From Burkholderia cepacia (GTDB lineage: Bacteria; Pseudomonadota; Gammaproteobacteria; Burkholderiales; Burkholderiaceae): 64,000 nucleotides of DNA. Below, piece after piece: positions 35,459 through 46,721 of the stretch; position 1 is the stretch's first letter, and every line of letters begins with the position of its first letter. The position numbers were made by a program, and so were the translations under genes. The stretch covers positions 558,001 to 622,000 of the forward strand of contig NZ_CP013443.1 of the NCBI RefSeq assembly GCF_001718835.1, in the 5' to 3' direction. The notes beneath the pieces are model-generated. The model had not been told where the DNA came from. It searched no databases and saw nothing but the letters and a program-made list of their open reading frames with translations.

Positions 35459-35477
35459 ACGCAGTTTCAAACTGCGT
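35459..35477. promoter_or_regulatory. Perfect 19-bp palindrome upstream of lpxC
   Basis: ACGCAGTTT and AAACTGCGT flank a single central C. It ends 17 bp before the consensus -10 TATAAT at 35495-35500, so it covers the -35 region of the likely lpxC promoter. It has no T tract and is better explained as a protein binding site than as a terminator. The binding protein is unknown. Confidence 0.55.
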
Positions 35478-35494
35478 TGAATAGGGAATTACGC

Positions 35495-35500
35495 TATAAT
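35495..35500 (+). promoter_or_regulatory. -10 element of the lpxC promoter
   Basis: A perfect TATAAT, 56 bp before the lpxC start. No consensus -35 stands at 17 bp; the hexamer there (CTGCGT) is part of the palindrome. The TTGAAT at 35477 is only 12 bp away. A weak -35 suggests dependence on an activator or regulated use. Confidence 0.6.
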
Positions 35501-35555
35501 CCCTCCTATCGAATATAACTCCTGATTGATATCTTCAATCACGACGAAGAACATC

Positions 35556-36473
35556 ATGCTGAAGCAGCGCACCATCAAATCCATCGTGAAGACCGTGGGT
35601 ATCGGTGTCCACTCGGGCCGCAAGATCGAGCTGACGCTCCGTCCCGCCGCACCGGGCACGGGCATCGTGTTTTCCCGCGTCGACCTTCCCACGCCCGTCG
35701 ACATTCCCGCCGCGGCGACGTCGATCGGCGATACGCGGCTCGCGTCGGTGCTGCAGAAGGATGGCGTGCGCGTGTCGACCGTCGAGCACCTGATGTCGGC
35801 ATGTGCCGGCCTCGGCATCGACAACCTCTATGTCGACGTGACGGCCGAGGAAATCCCGATCATGGACGGCAGCGCGGCGACCTTCGTGTTCCTGATCCAG
35901 TCCGCCGGGATCGAGGAGCAGAATGCGCCGAAGCGTTTCGTCAAGGTGAAGAAGACGGTCGAAATCCGTGACGGCGACAAGTTCGCGCGTCTCGATCCGT
36001 ACTTCGGTTTCAAGCTGAAATTCTCGATCGACTTCCGTCACCCGGCCGTCGACAAGACCGGCCAGGAGCTCGAGGTCGATTTCGCGAATACGTCGTATGT
36101 GCGCGAGATCGCGCGTGCGCGCACGTTCGGCTTCGCGCATGAGGCCGAGATGCTGCGCGAGATGGGCCTCGCCCGCGGTGGCAGCATGGAAAATGCGATC
36201 GTGCTCGACGAGTACCGCATCCTGAACAACGACGGGCTGCGTTACGACGACGAGTTCGTGAAGCACAAGATGCTCGACGCGATCGGCGACCTGTACGTTA
36301 TCGGCCATCCGCTGCTGGCGTCGTACACGGCGTACAAGTCGGGCCACGGGCTGAACAACGCGCTGCTGCGCGAGCTGCTTGCGAACGAAGATGCGTACGA
36401 GATCGTCACGTTCGACGATCCGCAAGCCGCGCCGAAGGGTTTCGCGTTCGACGCGCAGACGGCCTTCGCCTGA
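35556..36473 (+). CDS. lpxC: UDP-3-O-acyl-N-acetylglucosamine deacetylase LpxC
   Basis: A 305-residue zinc deacetylase that carries out the first committed step of lipid A synthesis. The zinc ligands are His78 (STVEHLMSACAG), His237 and Asp241 (KHKMLDAIGD), and His264 (KSGHGLNN) is the catalytic histidine. The length equals that of E. coli LpxC. The ATG at 35556 (MLKQRTIKSIVK) matches the family start; an in-frame ATG ten codons earlier is less likely. Position after ftsZ is standard, with a promoter of its own. Confidence 0.96.
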   Translation: MLKQRTIKSIVKTVGIGVHSGRKIELTLRPAAPGTGIVFSRVDLPTPVDIPAAATSIGDTRLASVLQKDGVRVSTVEHLMSACAGLGIDNLYVDVTAEEIPIMDGSAATFVFLIQSAGIEEQNAPKRFVKVKKTVEIRDGDKFARLDPYFGFKLKFSIDFRHPAVDKTGQELEVDFANTSYVREIARARTFGFAHEAEMLREMGLARGGSMENAIVLDEYRILNNDGLRYDDEFVKHKMLDAIGDLYVIGHPLLASYTAYKSGHGLNNALLRELLANEDAYEIVTFDDPQAAPKGFAFDAQTAFA

Positions 36474-36497
36474 GCGGGTGAGCCCCGTGAGTCGATG

Positions 36498-36523
36498 AAA
36501 AAGCGGCCCAAGGGCCGCTTTTT
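36498..36523. terminator. Bidirectional terminator between lpxC and dciA
   Basis: AAAAAGCGGCCC AA GGGCCGCTTTTT is a perfect 12-bp inverted repeat with A and T runs on both sides, able to end both the plus-strand lpxC and the minus-strand dciA transcripts. Confidence 0.9.
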
Positions 36524-36561
36524 CGTTTGCGTCGTCGACGCGGGTCGAGAAGCGTGCGTGG

Positions 36562-37041
36562 TCAGCGCGGCGATTTCGCCCCATGCCGGGCCGCCATCCG
36601 CGCAAGCGCGACCTGCAGCGGCGATGGTTCGAGATGATCGGCCAGATCGCGCAACGCGGCCGCGCCGACCGACGTCATCCGCGCCTGCTTCACGTGCGGC
36701 GGCTCCGGCGCATCCTTCGGCCGCACGCGCACGCGCAGCGTCGAGACCGGCCAGCCGCGCTTTTGCAGATCGCCGAGCAGCCGCGGCTCGACCTGCCGCA
36801 GCCGCGCGGCCAGCGCGTTGTGCGCGGCAAAGAGGGTCAGGGTGCCGTCCTTCACGAAGCCGGGTTCGACGTGGTTCGCCAGGTAGTCGGGCAGGAGCGC
36901 GGCAAGATCGCGCTGCAGCGACGCGATTTGCTCGACACCGGCGCGCAGTGCCGCGAACGCGTCGGTGCGGCCGAGCACTTCGGACACGGGTTGCGGGCGA
37001 TAGGCGGCGAGCGGGCCGAAACGCTTGGAAAATCGGTTCAT
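36562..37041 (-). CDS. dciA: DciA-family (DUF721) protein, putative replicative helicase operator
   Basis: A 159-residue protein with a DUF721/DciA-type domain (about residues 15-105): PVSEVLGRTDAFAALRAG, LPDYLANHVEPGFVKDGTLTL and LRQVEPRLLGDLQKRGW. In bacteria without DnaC, DciA proteins are thought to help load DnaB helicase at the origin. The start ATG at 37041-37039 (MNRFSKRFGPLAAY) fits the family; longer starts read through low-complexity sequence. It is convergent with lpxC and divergent from secA, a conserved arrangement in betaproteobacteria. The C-terminal tail after 105 is basic and less conserved. Confidence 0.8.
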   Translation of the reverse strand: MNRFSKRFGPLAAYRPQPVSEVLGRTDAFAALRAGVEQIASLQRDLAALLPDYLANHVEPGFVKDGTLTLFAAHNALAARLRQVEPRLLGDLQKRGWPVSTLRVRVRPKDAPEPPHVKQARMTSVGAAALRDLADHLEPSPLQVALARMAARHGAKSPR

Positions 37042-37298
37042 CGAGACATTCTTCGGGGCGCCGCAGCGCGCAGTGGTTGATGCCGATTGTACCCGCCGAG
37101 GCCCGCGCGCGGCCGGATTTGCGGCCGTGCCGGCAGCCGGCACGGCGAGGCTGCCGTCCGCCCGAGTCACGGGCGCGCGCCTCCCCGCGTGCTAAAATTC
37201 GACGTTTGAGTCCACTAATTCGCTAAGCCGCCGAGGCTCGGGCGTCGGGGCGCGCAACACGCGCCGGGCGCCGGTGCTGCGACGCAGGATCCGATCCG

Positions 37299-40097
<2,799 letters not shown>

Positions 40098-40160
40098 TCG
40101 GCGGCGGCGCGCGTGACGCGTGCCGCTCGGTTCGCAGCTTCGAGCGCGTGATATGAGTTG

Positions 40161-40221
40161 CGGCGGCCCGCGCATGCGGCCGCCGGTTCTTCCAATCGAT
40201 GCCGGCGCATGCCGGCATTTT
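40161..40221 (+). terminator. Two successive hairpins after secA
   Basis: The first, CGGCGGCC/GGCCGCCG (40161-40185), is followed by GTTCTT. The second, ATGCCGGC GCAT GCCGGCAT (40199-40218), runs into TTT. Together they probably end secA transcription before argJ, whose ATG is 20 bp further on. The second may instead sit in the argJ leader. Confidence 0.55.
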
Positions 40222-40241
40222 CCATCTGGCAGGTGTGCCCC

Positions 40242-41483
40242 ATGGCTGTCAATTTTCCGTCGATCGATCCCGCCCAACTGCATCCTGTCGCCGGCGTCAC
40301 GCTCGGCTGGGCGGAAGCGAACATCCGCAAGCCGAATCGCAAGGACGTGCTGGTCATCTCCGTCGACGAAGGCGCGACGGTCGCGGGCGTGTTCACCGAA
40401 AACCGTTTCTGCGCGGCGCCGGTCACCGTCTGCCGCGAGCACCTGGCGAAGGTGCGTGCGGGCGGCGCGGGCATTCGCGCGCTCGTCGTGAACACGGGCA
40501 ATGCGAACGCGGGTACCGGCGAGCCGGGCCTCGTGAACGCGCGTGAAACCTGCTCGGAGCTTGCCCGCCTTGCGGGTATCGAGCCGGCGCAGGTGCTGCC
40601 GTTCTCGACCGGCGTGATCCTCGAGCCGCTGCCGATCGACCGCCTGAAGGCCGGTCTGCCGGCCGCGCTCGCGAACCGCAAGGCCGCGAACTGGTTCGAC
40701 GCCGCGCAGGCGATCATGACGACCGATACGTTGCCGAAGGCCACGTCGCGCCAGGTGACGATCGACGGTCACGCGGTCACGCTGACGGGCATCAGCAAGG
40801 GCGCGGGCATGATCAAGCCGAACATGGCGACGATGCTCGGCTTCCTCGCGTTCGATGCGAACGTCGCACAGCCGGTGCTCGACACGCTCGTGAAGGAAGT
40901 GGCCAACCGCTCGTTCAACTGCATCACGATCGACGGCGACACGTCGACGAACGACTCGTTCATCCTGATTGCGTCGGGCAAGAGCACGCTGCCGGCGATC
41001 ACGTCGACGGATTCGCCGGCCTATGCGGCGCTGCGCGATGCGGTGACGGAAGTCGCGCAGGTGCTGTCGCAGCTGATCGTGCGCGATGGCGAAGGTGCGA
41101 CGAAATTCATGACGGTGCAGGTCGAAGGCGGCAAGAACGTCGCGGAATGCCGCCAGATCGCTTATGCGATCGGCCATTCGCCGCTCGTGAAGACCGCCTT
41201 CTACGCATCCGACCCCAACCTCGGCCGGATTCTCGCGGCGATCGGCTATGCGGGCGTCGCCGATCTCGACGTCGACAAGATCGACCTCTATCTCGACGAC
41301 GTGCTCGTCGCGAAGGCGGGCGGCCGCAACCCGGCGTACCAGGAAGAGGACGGCCAGCGCGTGATGAAGCAGAGCGAAATCACGATCCGCGTGCTGCTTG
41401 GCCGCGGCGACGCTCAGGCCACCATCTGGACGTGCGACCTGTCGCACGACTACGTGAGCATCAACGCGGATTACCGCTCCTGA
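40242..41483 (+). CDS. argJ: Bifunctional glutamate N-acetyltransferase/amino-acid acetyltransferase ArgJ
   Basis: A 413-residue enzyme of the arginine pathway that recycles the acetyl group from N-acetylornithine to glutamate. It belongs to the self-cleaving Ntn-hydrolase-like ArgJ family; the cleavage site is the Ala-Thr bond in IKPNMATMLGF (about residues 196-206), where Thr becomes the nucleophile. GNANAGTG and KTAFYASDPNLGRILAAIG are further signatures. The ATG at 40242 (MAVNFPSIDP) was preferred to longer starts. Its presence implies the cyclic acetyl route, so NAGS is only anaplerotic. Confidence 0.95.
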   Translation: MAVNFPSIDPAQLHPVAGVTLGWAEANIRKPNRKDVLVISVDEGATVAGVFTENRFCAAPVTVCREHLAKVRAGGAGIRALVVNTGNANAGTGEPGLVNARETCSELARLAGIEPAQVLPFSTGVILEPLPIDRLKAGLPAALANRKAANWFDAAQAIMTTDTLPKATSRQVTIDGHAVTLTGISKGAGMIKPNMATMLGFLAFDANVAQPVLDTLVKEVANRSFNCITIDGDTSTNDSFILIASGKSTLPAITSTDSPAYAALRDAVTEVAQVLSQLIVRDGEGATKFMTVQVEGGKNVAECRQIAYAIGHSPLVKTAFYASDPNLGRILAAIGYAGVADLDVDKIDLYLDDVLVAKAGGRNPAYQEEDGQRVMKQSEITIRVLLGRGDAQATIWTCDLSHDYVSINADYRS

Positions 41484-41502
41484 TCGGGAGTGCCTGAACG
41501 AC

Positions 41503-42372
41503 ATGGACAAGCTTGAACAGTTTCTGACGCGCGCGGAAGCGCTGCTCGGTCGTCTCGAGGGAATGTTGCCGCCCGCGCAGGCAGCGGTCGACTGGAATGC
41601 CGCACACGCGTTCCGCTGGCGCAAGCGCCAGGGGCGCGGTTATCTGCAGCCGGTGCCGGCCGTGTCGTCGATCACGCTCGACGACCTCCACAACATCGAT
41701 CGCCAGAAAGGGCTGATCGACCAGAACACGCGGCAGTTCGTGCAGCAGAAGCCGGCGAACAACGTGTTGCTGACCGGCGCGCGCGGTACCGGCAAGTCGT
41801 CGCTGATCAAGGCGTGCCTGAACGCGTATGCGAAGGACGGGCTGCGTCTGATCGAAGTCGACAAGGACGACCTGCACGATCTCGGCGACATCGTCGACCT
41901 GATCTCGCAGCGTCCCGAGCGCTTCATCGTGTTCTGCGACGACCTGTCGTTCGAGGAAGGCGAGTCGGGCTACAAGGCGCTGAAGGTTGCGCTCGACGGC
42001 TCGATCGCCGCGCAGTCGGACAATGTGCTGATCTACGCGACGTCGAACCGCCGCCATCTGCTGCCCGAGTACATGAGCGACAACGAGACGTACAAGCATC
42101 TCCCGGATGGCGAGATTCACCCCGGCGAAGTCGTCGAGGAGAAGATCTCGCTGTCGGAGCGCTTCGGTCTGTGGGTCAGCTTCTATCCGTTCAAGCAGGA
42201 CGACTACCTCGACATCGTCGGGCACTGGTTGCGTCATTTCGGCTGCGGTGACGCCGAGATCGAGCAGGCGCGCGGCGATGCGCTCGTGTGGGCGCTCGAG
42301 CGCGGCTCGCGGTCGGGGCGCGTCGCGTGGCAGTTTGCGCGTGACTGGTCGGGACGCAAGGAGCAAGCATGA
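41503..42372 (+). CDS. DUF815 family AAA-like ATPase
   Basis: A 289-residue P-loop protein of the DUF815 family. Walker A is LLTGARGTGKSSLIKA (about residues 89-104) and a Walker B-like FIVFCDDLSFEEGE follows near 145-158. NVLIYATSNRRHLLPEYMSDN resembles a sensor-1 region. A conserved SERFGLWVSFYPFKQDDYLDIV block lies in the C-terminal lid. The cellular role is not established. Its stop overlaps the mutT start by 4 bp, a pairing I recognise as common in betaproteobacteria, which suggests co-expression with nucleotide-pool sanitation. Confidence 0.85.
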   Translation: MDKLEQFLTRAEALLGRLEGMLPPAQAAVDWNAAHAFRWRKRQGRGYLQPVPAVSSITLDDLHNIDRQKGLIDQNTRQFVQQKPANNVLLTGARGTGKSSLIKACLNAYAKDGLRLIEVDKDDLHDLGDIVDLISQRPERFIVFCDDLSFEEGESGYKALKVALDGSIAAQSDNVLIYATSNRRHLLPEYMSDNETYKHLPDGEIHPGEVVEEKISLSERFGLWVSFYPFKQDDYLDIVGHWLRHFGCGDAEIEQARGDALVWALERGSRSGRVAWQFARDWSGRKEQA

Positions 42373-42812
42373 GCGCGGATCTCGCACAAGGCGCCGTGCG
42401 CGCGCCCGATGGACGCAAGGTAACGGAAGTAGCGGTCGGTGTGATGGTGCAGCCGGACGGCCGATACCTGCTCGCGCAGCGGCTGCAGGGCAAACCGTAT
42501 GAAGGCTACTGGGAATTTCCGGGCGGCAAGCTGGAGGCCGGCGAAAGCGTCGAGGACGCGCTTGCGCGCGAACTGCACGAGGAACTCGGCATCCAGGTCA
42601 CGGCCAGCCATCGCTGGCACACGCTCGAGCACGATTATCCGCATGCTTATGTGCGGCTTTATTTCTGCAAGGTGACGGGCTGGACGGGCGAGCCGCACAG
42701 CAAGGAAGGGCAGGCGTTCGTATGGCAGCAACTGCCGGTCGATGTCGCGCCGTTGCTGCCGGCCGCGCTGCCGGTGCTTGAACTGCTCGAGAAGGACGAA
42801 GCGCAACGCTGA
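42369..42812 (+). CDS. mutT: 8-oxo-dGTP diphosphatase MutT (Nudix)
   Basis: A 147-residue Nudix hydrolase that removes 8-oxo-dGTP from the nucleotide pool. The Nudix box reads from GGKLEAGES through ARELHEELGI (about residues 56-78) with all the metal-binding glutamates. The early stretch VAVGVMVQPDGRYLLAQRLQGKPYEGYWEFPGG is typical of MutT. It overlaps the DUF815 gene by 4 bp and converges with yacG. Confidence 0.92.
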   Translation: MSADLAQGAVRAPDGRKVTEVAVGVMVQPDGRYLLAQRLQGKPYEGYWEFPGGKLEAGESVEDALARELHEELGIQVTASHRWHTLEHDYPHAYVRLYFCKVTGWTGEPHSKEGQAFVWQQLPVDVAPLLPAALPVLELLEKDEAQR

Positions 42813-42855
42813 GGCCGGGCGGCTCGCCGGGAGGCGGGCCGCAGCGCGCCGCGAT

Positions 42856-43056
42856 TCAGCTCGGGCGATGCCCGTTCGTGCCGTCTTCTTCCTCGGACAG
42901 CGGCGAGTCGTCCGAACCGCCGATCCGGTACTTTTCCGCGGCCCAGGCGCCGAGGTCGAGCTGCTTGCAGCGGGCCGAGCAGAACGGACGGAACTGATTT
43001 TCGGGCGTCCAGCGCACTTCGGCGCCGCACGACGGGCATTTCACAACGGTAGTCAT
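42856..43056 (-). CDS. yacG: DNA gyrase inhibitor / zinc-binding protein YacG
   Basis: A 66-residue zinc protein. The four zinc ligands are the cysteines of VKCPSCGAEV near the N-terminus and of FCSARCKQLDLGAW further on. E. coli YacG binds GyrB and inhibits gyrase. The acidic C-terminal tail is variable. I used the ATG at 43056-43054 (MTTVVKCPS); another ATG six codons earlier is possible. It follows zapD in the same minus-strand cluster, as in many proteobacteria (coaE-zapD-yacG). Confidence 0.92.
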   Translation of the reverse strand: MTTVVKCPSCGAEVRWTPENQFRPFCSARCKQLDLGAWAAEKYRIGGSDDSPLSEEEDGTNGHRPS

Positions 43057-43081
43057 ACGAAAGCGATCCGGCACGCGGCCG

Positions 43082-43837
43082 TTACAGATTGCACAGTGTC
43101 AGATGGAACGGCACGTCGATGTCCACCGCGCGCGGCCGCACATCGCCGTCCTGCATGGTGAACCGTACCCACAGCATGTATTTGTTGGCGCTTGCCTCGG
43201 GAATGACGCGCAATTCCGGCGCCACGCGCACCTGCATCAACTGGTAGGTGCGGCCGGACAGCATCTGCTGGTAGCTGCCCTGCATCGCCATGACCTTCGA
43301 CGCCTGGCCCGATTCGCGCGCGAGCCGCAGCACGATCGCCGCGGCATCGCGCAGCGGCAGCATCGGCAGGATCCATTTTGCGATGTCCTGGCGCCGCTGC
43401 TCGGCGGGCCATTGCTGCCATGCGTAGTACGACGGCAGGTCGAACTTGCACGTGCCGCCCGGAATCACCGCACGGCTGCGGATGCTGGCGAGCCACTCGT
43501 TGTCGACGAGGTGCTGCCCGGTCTTGCCCTGCATCTGCGCGAGATTCGCGAGCGTCTGCTCGATTTCGCCGAGCACGGCTTCGAGCGCGTTCTGCTCGAT
43601 GCCCGGATTGCCGCGAAAGGGGGCGAGCGTCTGGCGTTGACGTTCGAGCTCCTTCATCAGATCCGATTTCAGGTCCGCGCGGCCCGTTACCTCGGCGATT
43701 TCGAACAGCGTCGTCAGCGCGACGTGGTGTTCACGCGGGTCCTCCTGAGCCAAAAAGAACGCGAAGCGCTCGAAGAGATCTTCGAGGCGCAACAGCGTGC
43801 GAATTCGCTCGTTGAACGGATACTCGTAAAGAATCAA
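43082..43837 (-). CDS. zapD: Cell division protein ZapD
   Basis: A 251-residue FtsZ-associated protein that cross-links protofilaments in the Z ring. The N-terminus LILYEYPFNERIRTLLRLEDLF is the ZapD signature. The most likely start is a TTG at 43837-43835, with AAAGAGGCGAG upstream and 9 bases of spacing; it puts the first residue exactly where the family begins. An ATG eleven codons earlier lacks a ribosome binding site. A TTG start may keep ZapD levels low. It lies between coaE and yacG. Confidence 0.92.
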   Translation of the reverse strand: MILYEYPFNERIRTLLRLEDLFERFAFFLAQEDPREHHVALTTLFEIAEVTGRADLKSDLMKELERQRQTLAPFRGNPGIEQNALEAVLGEIEQTLANLAQMQGKTGQHLVDNEWLASIRSRAVIPGGTCKFDLPSYYAWQQWPAEQRRQDIAKWILPMLPLRDAAAIVLRLARESGQASKVMAMQGSYQQMLSGRTYQLMQVRVAPELRVIPEASANKYMLWVRFTMQDGDVRPRAVDIDVPFHLTLCNL

Positions 43838-43945
43838 GCGCGCTCGCCTCTTTGGTAGGGATTGAAACAATGCAGAACATTCTAATGCTCACGCTCTACC
43901 CTAGCAACGCGCCAATTTCGTACGCCATCAGATCGCGCGCGAGGC

Positions 43946-44554
43946 TCAATGCGCGGCGGCTGCGAACCCGAGATAGCGTTGGTGCAGTGCATCGACCTGC
44001 GCGGCAAGCGCATCGGGCGTCGTCGCGTCGTTGACGATGACGTCGTCGGCCGCCGCGAGGCGGGCCTCGCGCGTCGCCTGCCGCGCGATGATCGCCTCGA
44101 CCTGCTCGCGCGTGAAGCCGTTGCGCCGCATCACGCGTGCGATCTGCGTTTCGACCGGACAGTCGACGACGAGCACGCGATCGCTGCGCGTCTTCCAGTT
44201 GCCGGATTCGACGAGCAGCGGCACGACGAACATCACGTATGGGCCCTGCGCTTCGCGCGCCTCGCGATCGGTCTCCGCCCGGATCAGCGGGTGCGTGATC
44301 GCTTCGAGGCGCCGACGCGCGTCGTCGTCGCTGAAGATCAGTGCGCGCATCTGCGCGCGGTCGAGCGAGCCGTCGGCAGCAACGAAGCCGCGGCCGAATG
44401 CCTGTTCGATCGCGGGCATCGCGAGGCCGCCCGGCGCGGTGATGCGATGGGCGATCAGATCGGTATCGACCAGCGATGCGCCGCGGGCGGCGAACAGGTC
44501 GGCGACGGTCGTCTTGCCGCTGCCGATGCCGCCGGTGAGTCCGATTGCGAACAT
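43946..44554 (-). CDS. coaE: Dephospho-CoA kinase CoaE
   Basis: A 202-residue P-loop kinase that completes coenzyme A synthesis. IGLTGGIGSGKTTVADLF is the Walker A region, LVDTDLIAHRITAPGG binds dephospho-CoA, and the C-terminal QATREARLAAADDVIVND is conserved. It begins one base after the pilD stop on the same strand, so it is probably co-transcribed with the pilus genes, as in Pseudomonas. Confidence 0.95.
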   Translation of the reverse strand: MFAIGLTGGIGSGKTTVADLFAARGASLVDTDLIAHRITAPGGLAMPAIEQAFGRGFVAADGSLDRAQMRALIFSDDDARRRLEAITHPLIRAETDREAREAQGPYVMFVVPLLVESGNWKTRSDRVLVVDCPVETQIARVMRRNGFTREQVEAIIARQATREARLAAADDVIVNDATTPDALAAQVDALHQRYLGFAAAAH

Positions 44555-44555
44555 G

Positions 44556-45464
44556 TCAGCCTCCGAGCGCCGAATAGAAAGGGGTGCCGAAAAACAGCGT
44601 CGCGACGCCGCCTGCCGCGAGGAACGGGCCGAACGGAATCGGCTCCTCGAAGCGCATGCGGCCGCGCCAGGTCGCGACGAGCCCGACGACCGCGCCCGTC
44701 ACCGCGGCGAACAGCACGACCTGCGGCAGTGCGGCCCAGCCCATCCATGCGCCGAGCGCGGCGAGCAGCTTCAGGTCGCCGAAACCGATGCCCTCGATGC
44801 CGCGCAGCCATTTGAACAGCCAGTAGACCGACCACAGGAACAGATAGCCGGCCATGGCCCCGATCACGGCCGAGCGCAGCGATGTGAACGTGCCGCCGAG
44901 GTTCAGCACGAGCCCGGCCCAGAGGAGCGGCAGCGTCATCGAGTCGGGCAGGTAGCCGGTCCGGATATCGATCGCGCTCATCGCGAGCAGCGCGGCGCAC
45001 AGCGCGAACGCGGCAAGCGCGGCGACGGTCGGGCCGAATGCCGCGAGCGAACCGGCGGCGAGCAGCGCGCACGCGAATTCGATCAACGGGTAGCGCGCGC
45101 CAATTGCGTGGCCGCACTGCCGGCAGCGCCCGCGTTGCAGCAGGTAGCTGACGAGCGGGATGTTTTCCCATGCGCGCAGCACGTGGCCGCAATGCGGGCA
45201 GGCGCTGCGCGGGCGCCACAGGTCGTAGCGCGGCGGGTAGCCGTCGTCGGACTTCGCGTTCGTGCCGGTGGCCTCGGCGATCTCGGCCTGCCATGCGCGC
45301 TGCATCATCACGGGCAGCCGGTGCACGACCACGTTCAGGAAGCTGCCGACGCACAGGCCGATGACGACCGCGAACGCATACTGCAGCGCGGGCGGCAGCA
45401 GCGCGAACGCGGACAGCGCTGTCACGGGCGAATCGGGGGCGGCGTACAAGGGTTCGGGCGTCAT
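44556..45464 (-). CDS. pilD: Type IV prepilin peptidase / N-methyltransferase PilD
   Basis: A 302-residue polytopic aspartyl protease that cleaves and N-methylates type IV prepilins and type II secretion pseudopilins. A cytoplasmic domain carries two cysteine pairs (CPHCGHVLRAWENIPLVSYL and CRQCGHAIGARYPLIE) typical of the bifunctional form. The active-site aspartates lie in DIRTGYLPD and GFGDLKLLAALG. At least six membrane helices follow. It is third in a pilB-pilC-pilD-coaE cluster. Confidence 0.95.
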   Translation of the reverse strand: MTPEPLYAAPDSPVTALSAFALLPPALQYAFAVVIGLCVGSFLNVVVHRLPVMMQRAWQAEIAEATGTNAKSDDGYPPRYDLWRPRSACPHCGHVLRAWENIPLVSYLLQRGRCRQCGHAIGARYPLIEFACALLAAGSLAAFGPTVAALAAFALCAALLAMSAIDIRTGYLPDSMTLPLLWAGLVLNLGGTFTSLRSAVIGAMAGYLFLWSVYWLFKWLRGIEGIGFGDLKLLAALGAWMGWAALPQVVLFAAVTGAVVGLVATWRGRMRFEEPIPFGPFLAAGGVATLFFGTPFYSALGG

Positions 45465-45509
45465 GTTGCGGGGCGGTCGGACAAATCGGCGACAGAATCG
45501 GTTGCGATG

Positions 45510-46721
45510 CTACACCACGTTGCCGAGCTGAAGGATGGGCAGGTACATCGCGATCACGAGGCCGCCGACGAGTGCGCCCAATACGATCACGATCAGCGGT
45601 TCGCCGAGCGCGGCGAGTGTGTCGAGACGCGCGTCGAGCTGGCGCTCGCACAGCGTGGCGATGTCGGCGAGCATCGTGTCGAGTGCACCGGTCTCCTCGG
45701 CGACGGCGATCGGCTGCACGACGTCGTCCGGAAAGCAGCCGGCCGACTGCATCGCGTCCGCGAGACGAGCTCCGCGCAGCACGTGGGCTGCGATGTGCGC
45801 GGTGGCGCGCTCGAACACGGGATGGCCGGCCGTGCGTTCGAGCGTGGCGAAGGCGTCTGCGAGCGGCACACCCGCGCCGAGCAGCGTCGCCAGCGAGCGG
45901 CACCAGCGCGCGGCCGCGAACCGGCTCAGTATCGGGCCGACGAGCGGCGTGCGCAGCAGGCGCCGGGACAGCGAGAGGCGCAGCGCGGGCGAACGCCGGA
46001 TCGCGTGCCGCGCGGCCACGCCGGCGGCCACGACGCCGGCAAGCAACGGTGCGCCCCATGCGGCCGTGGCGGATGCGAGCGCGAGCAGCATGCGTGTCGG
46101 CGCCGGCAGTGCGGCGCCGAAACCGTCGAAGATCTGGCGGAACGTCGGTACTACCCACACCATCAACGCGGCCGAGATCGCGAGCCCGAACAGGATGACA
46201 GCCGCCGGATAGGCCAGCGCGGCCCGCAGCTTGCGCCATTGCGCGTCGGCGCGCTCGCGATGCTCCGCGACGCGCGCCAGCACCGGGCCGAGCGCGCCGG
46301 ACGTCTCGCCGACCTCGATCAGCTGGCGATACAGCGAGCCGAATTGAGACGGGTAGCGGGCGAGCGCGGCGGCAAAGCGCCGGCCGCCGACGATCTCGCG
46401 GGCGAGACCGGCGGCGATGCGCGGCAGGCCGTCGCGTGGGCGCGTGCGCGCGAGCATCTCGAGCGACGGCGCAAGCGGCAACCCGGCCTGCAGGAGGCTC
46501 GCGAGCTGGCGCGTGAAGCGCGTGATCTCCCGGGTGCGTGCCGTCGGCGGCCGGGCCGCACCGCGCGGATCGAGCGACAGGACGGCGATGCCGTCGCGTG
46601 CGAGCGCGGCGCGTGCGCTCGCGGCGTCGAACGCGATGACGATTCCGCGGCGTGGCGTGCCGTCGCGATGGCGGCCGCGCCATGCGAAGCGGCTTTCGCG
46701 CGGTGGCGTGTGCGCGTTCAT
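45510..46721 (-). CDS. pilC: Type II secretion/type IV pilus inner-membrane protein PilC
   Basis: A 403-residue platform protein with two T2SSF repeats (about 65-190 and 270-395) and membrane helices near 170, 220 and 375. Signatures are FTRQLASLLQAGLPLAPSLEML in the first repeat and WCRSLATLLGAGVPLADAF in the second, and the end MYLPILQLGNVV. The start ATG at 46721-46719 overlaps the pilB stop by 4 bp. It links PilB to the pilus base. A GspF role is possible but the prepilin peptidase neighbour suits either. Confidence 0.92.
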   Translation of the reverse strand: MNAHTPPRESRFAWRGRHRDGTPRRGIVIAFDAASARAALARDGIAVLSLDPRGAARPPTARTREITRFTRQLASLLQAGLPLAPSLEMLARTRPRDGLPRIAAGLAREIVGGRRFAAALARYPSQFGSLYRQLIEVGETSGALGPVLARVAEHRERADAQWRKLRAALAYPAAVILFGLAISAALMVWVVPTFRQIFDGFGAALPAPTRMLLALASATAAWGAPLLAGVVAAGVAARHAIRRSPALRLSLSRRLLRTPLVGPILSRFAAARWCRSLATLLGAGVPLADAFATLERTAGHPVFERATAHIAAHVLRGARLADAMQSAGCFPDDVVQPIAVAEETGALDTMLADIATLCERQLDARLDTLAALGEPLIVIVLGALVGGLVIAMYLPILQLGNVV

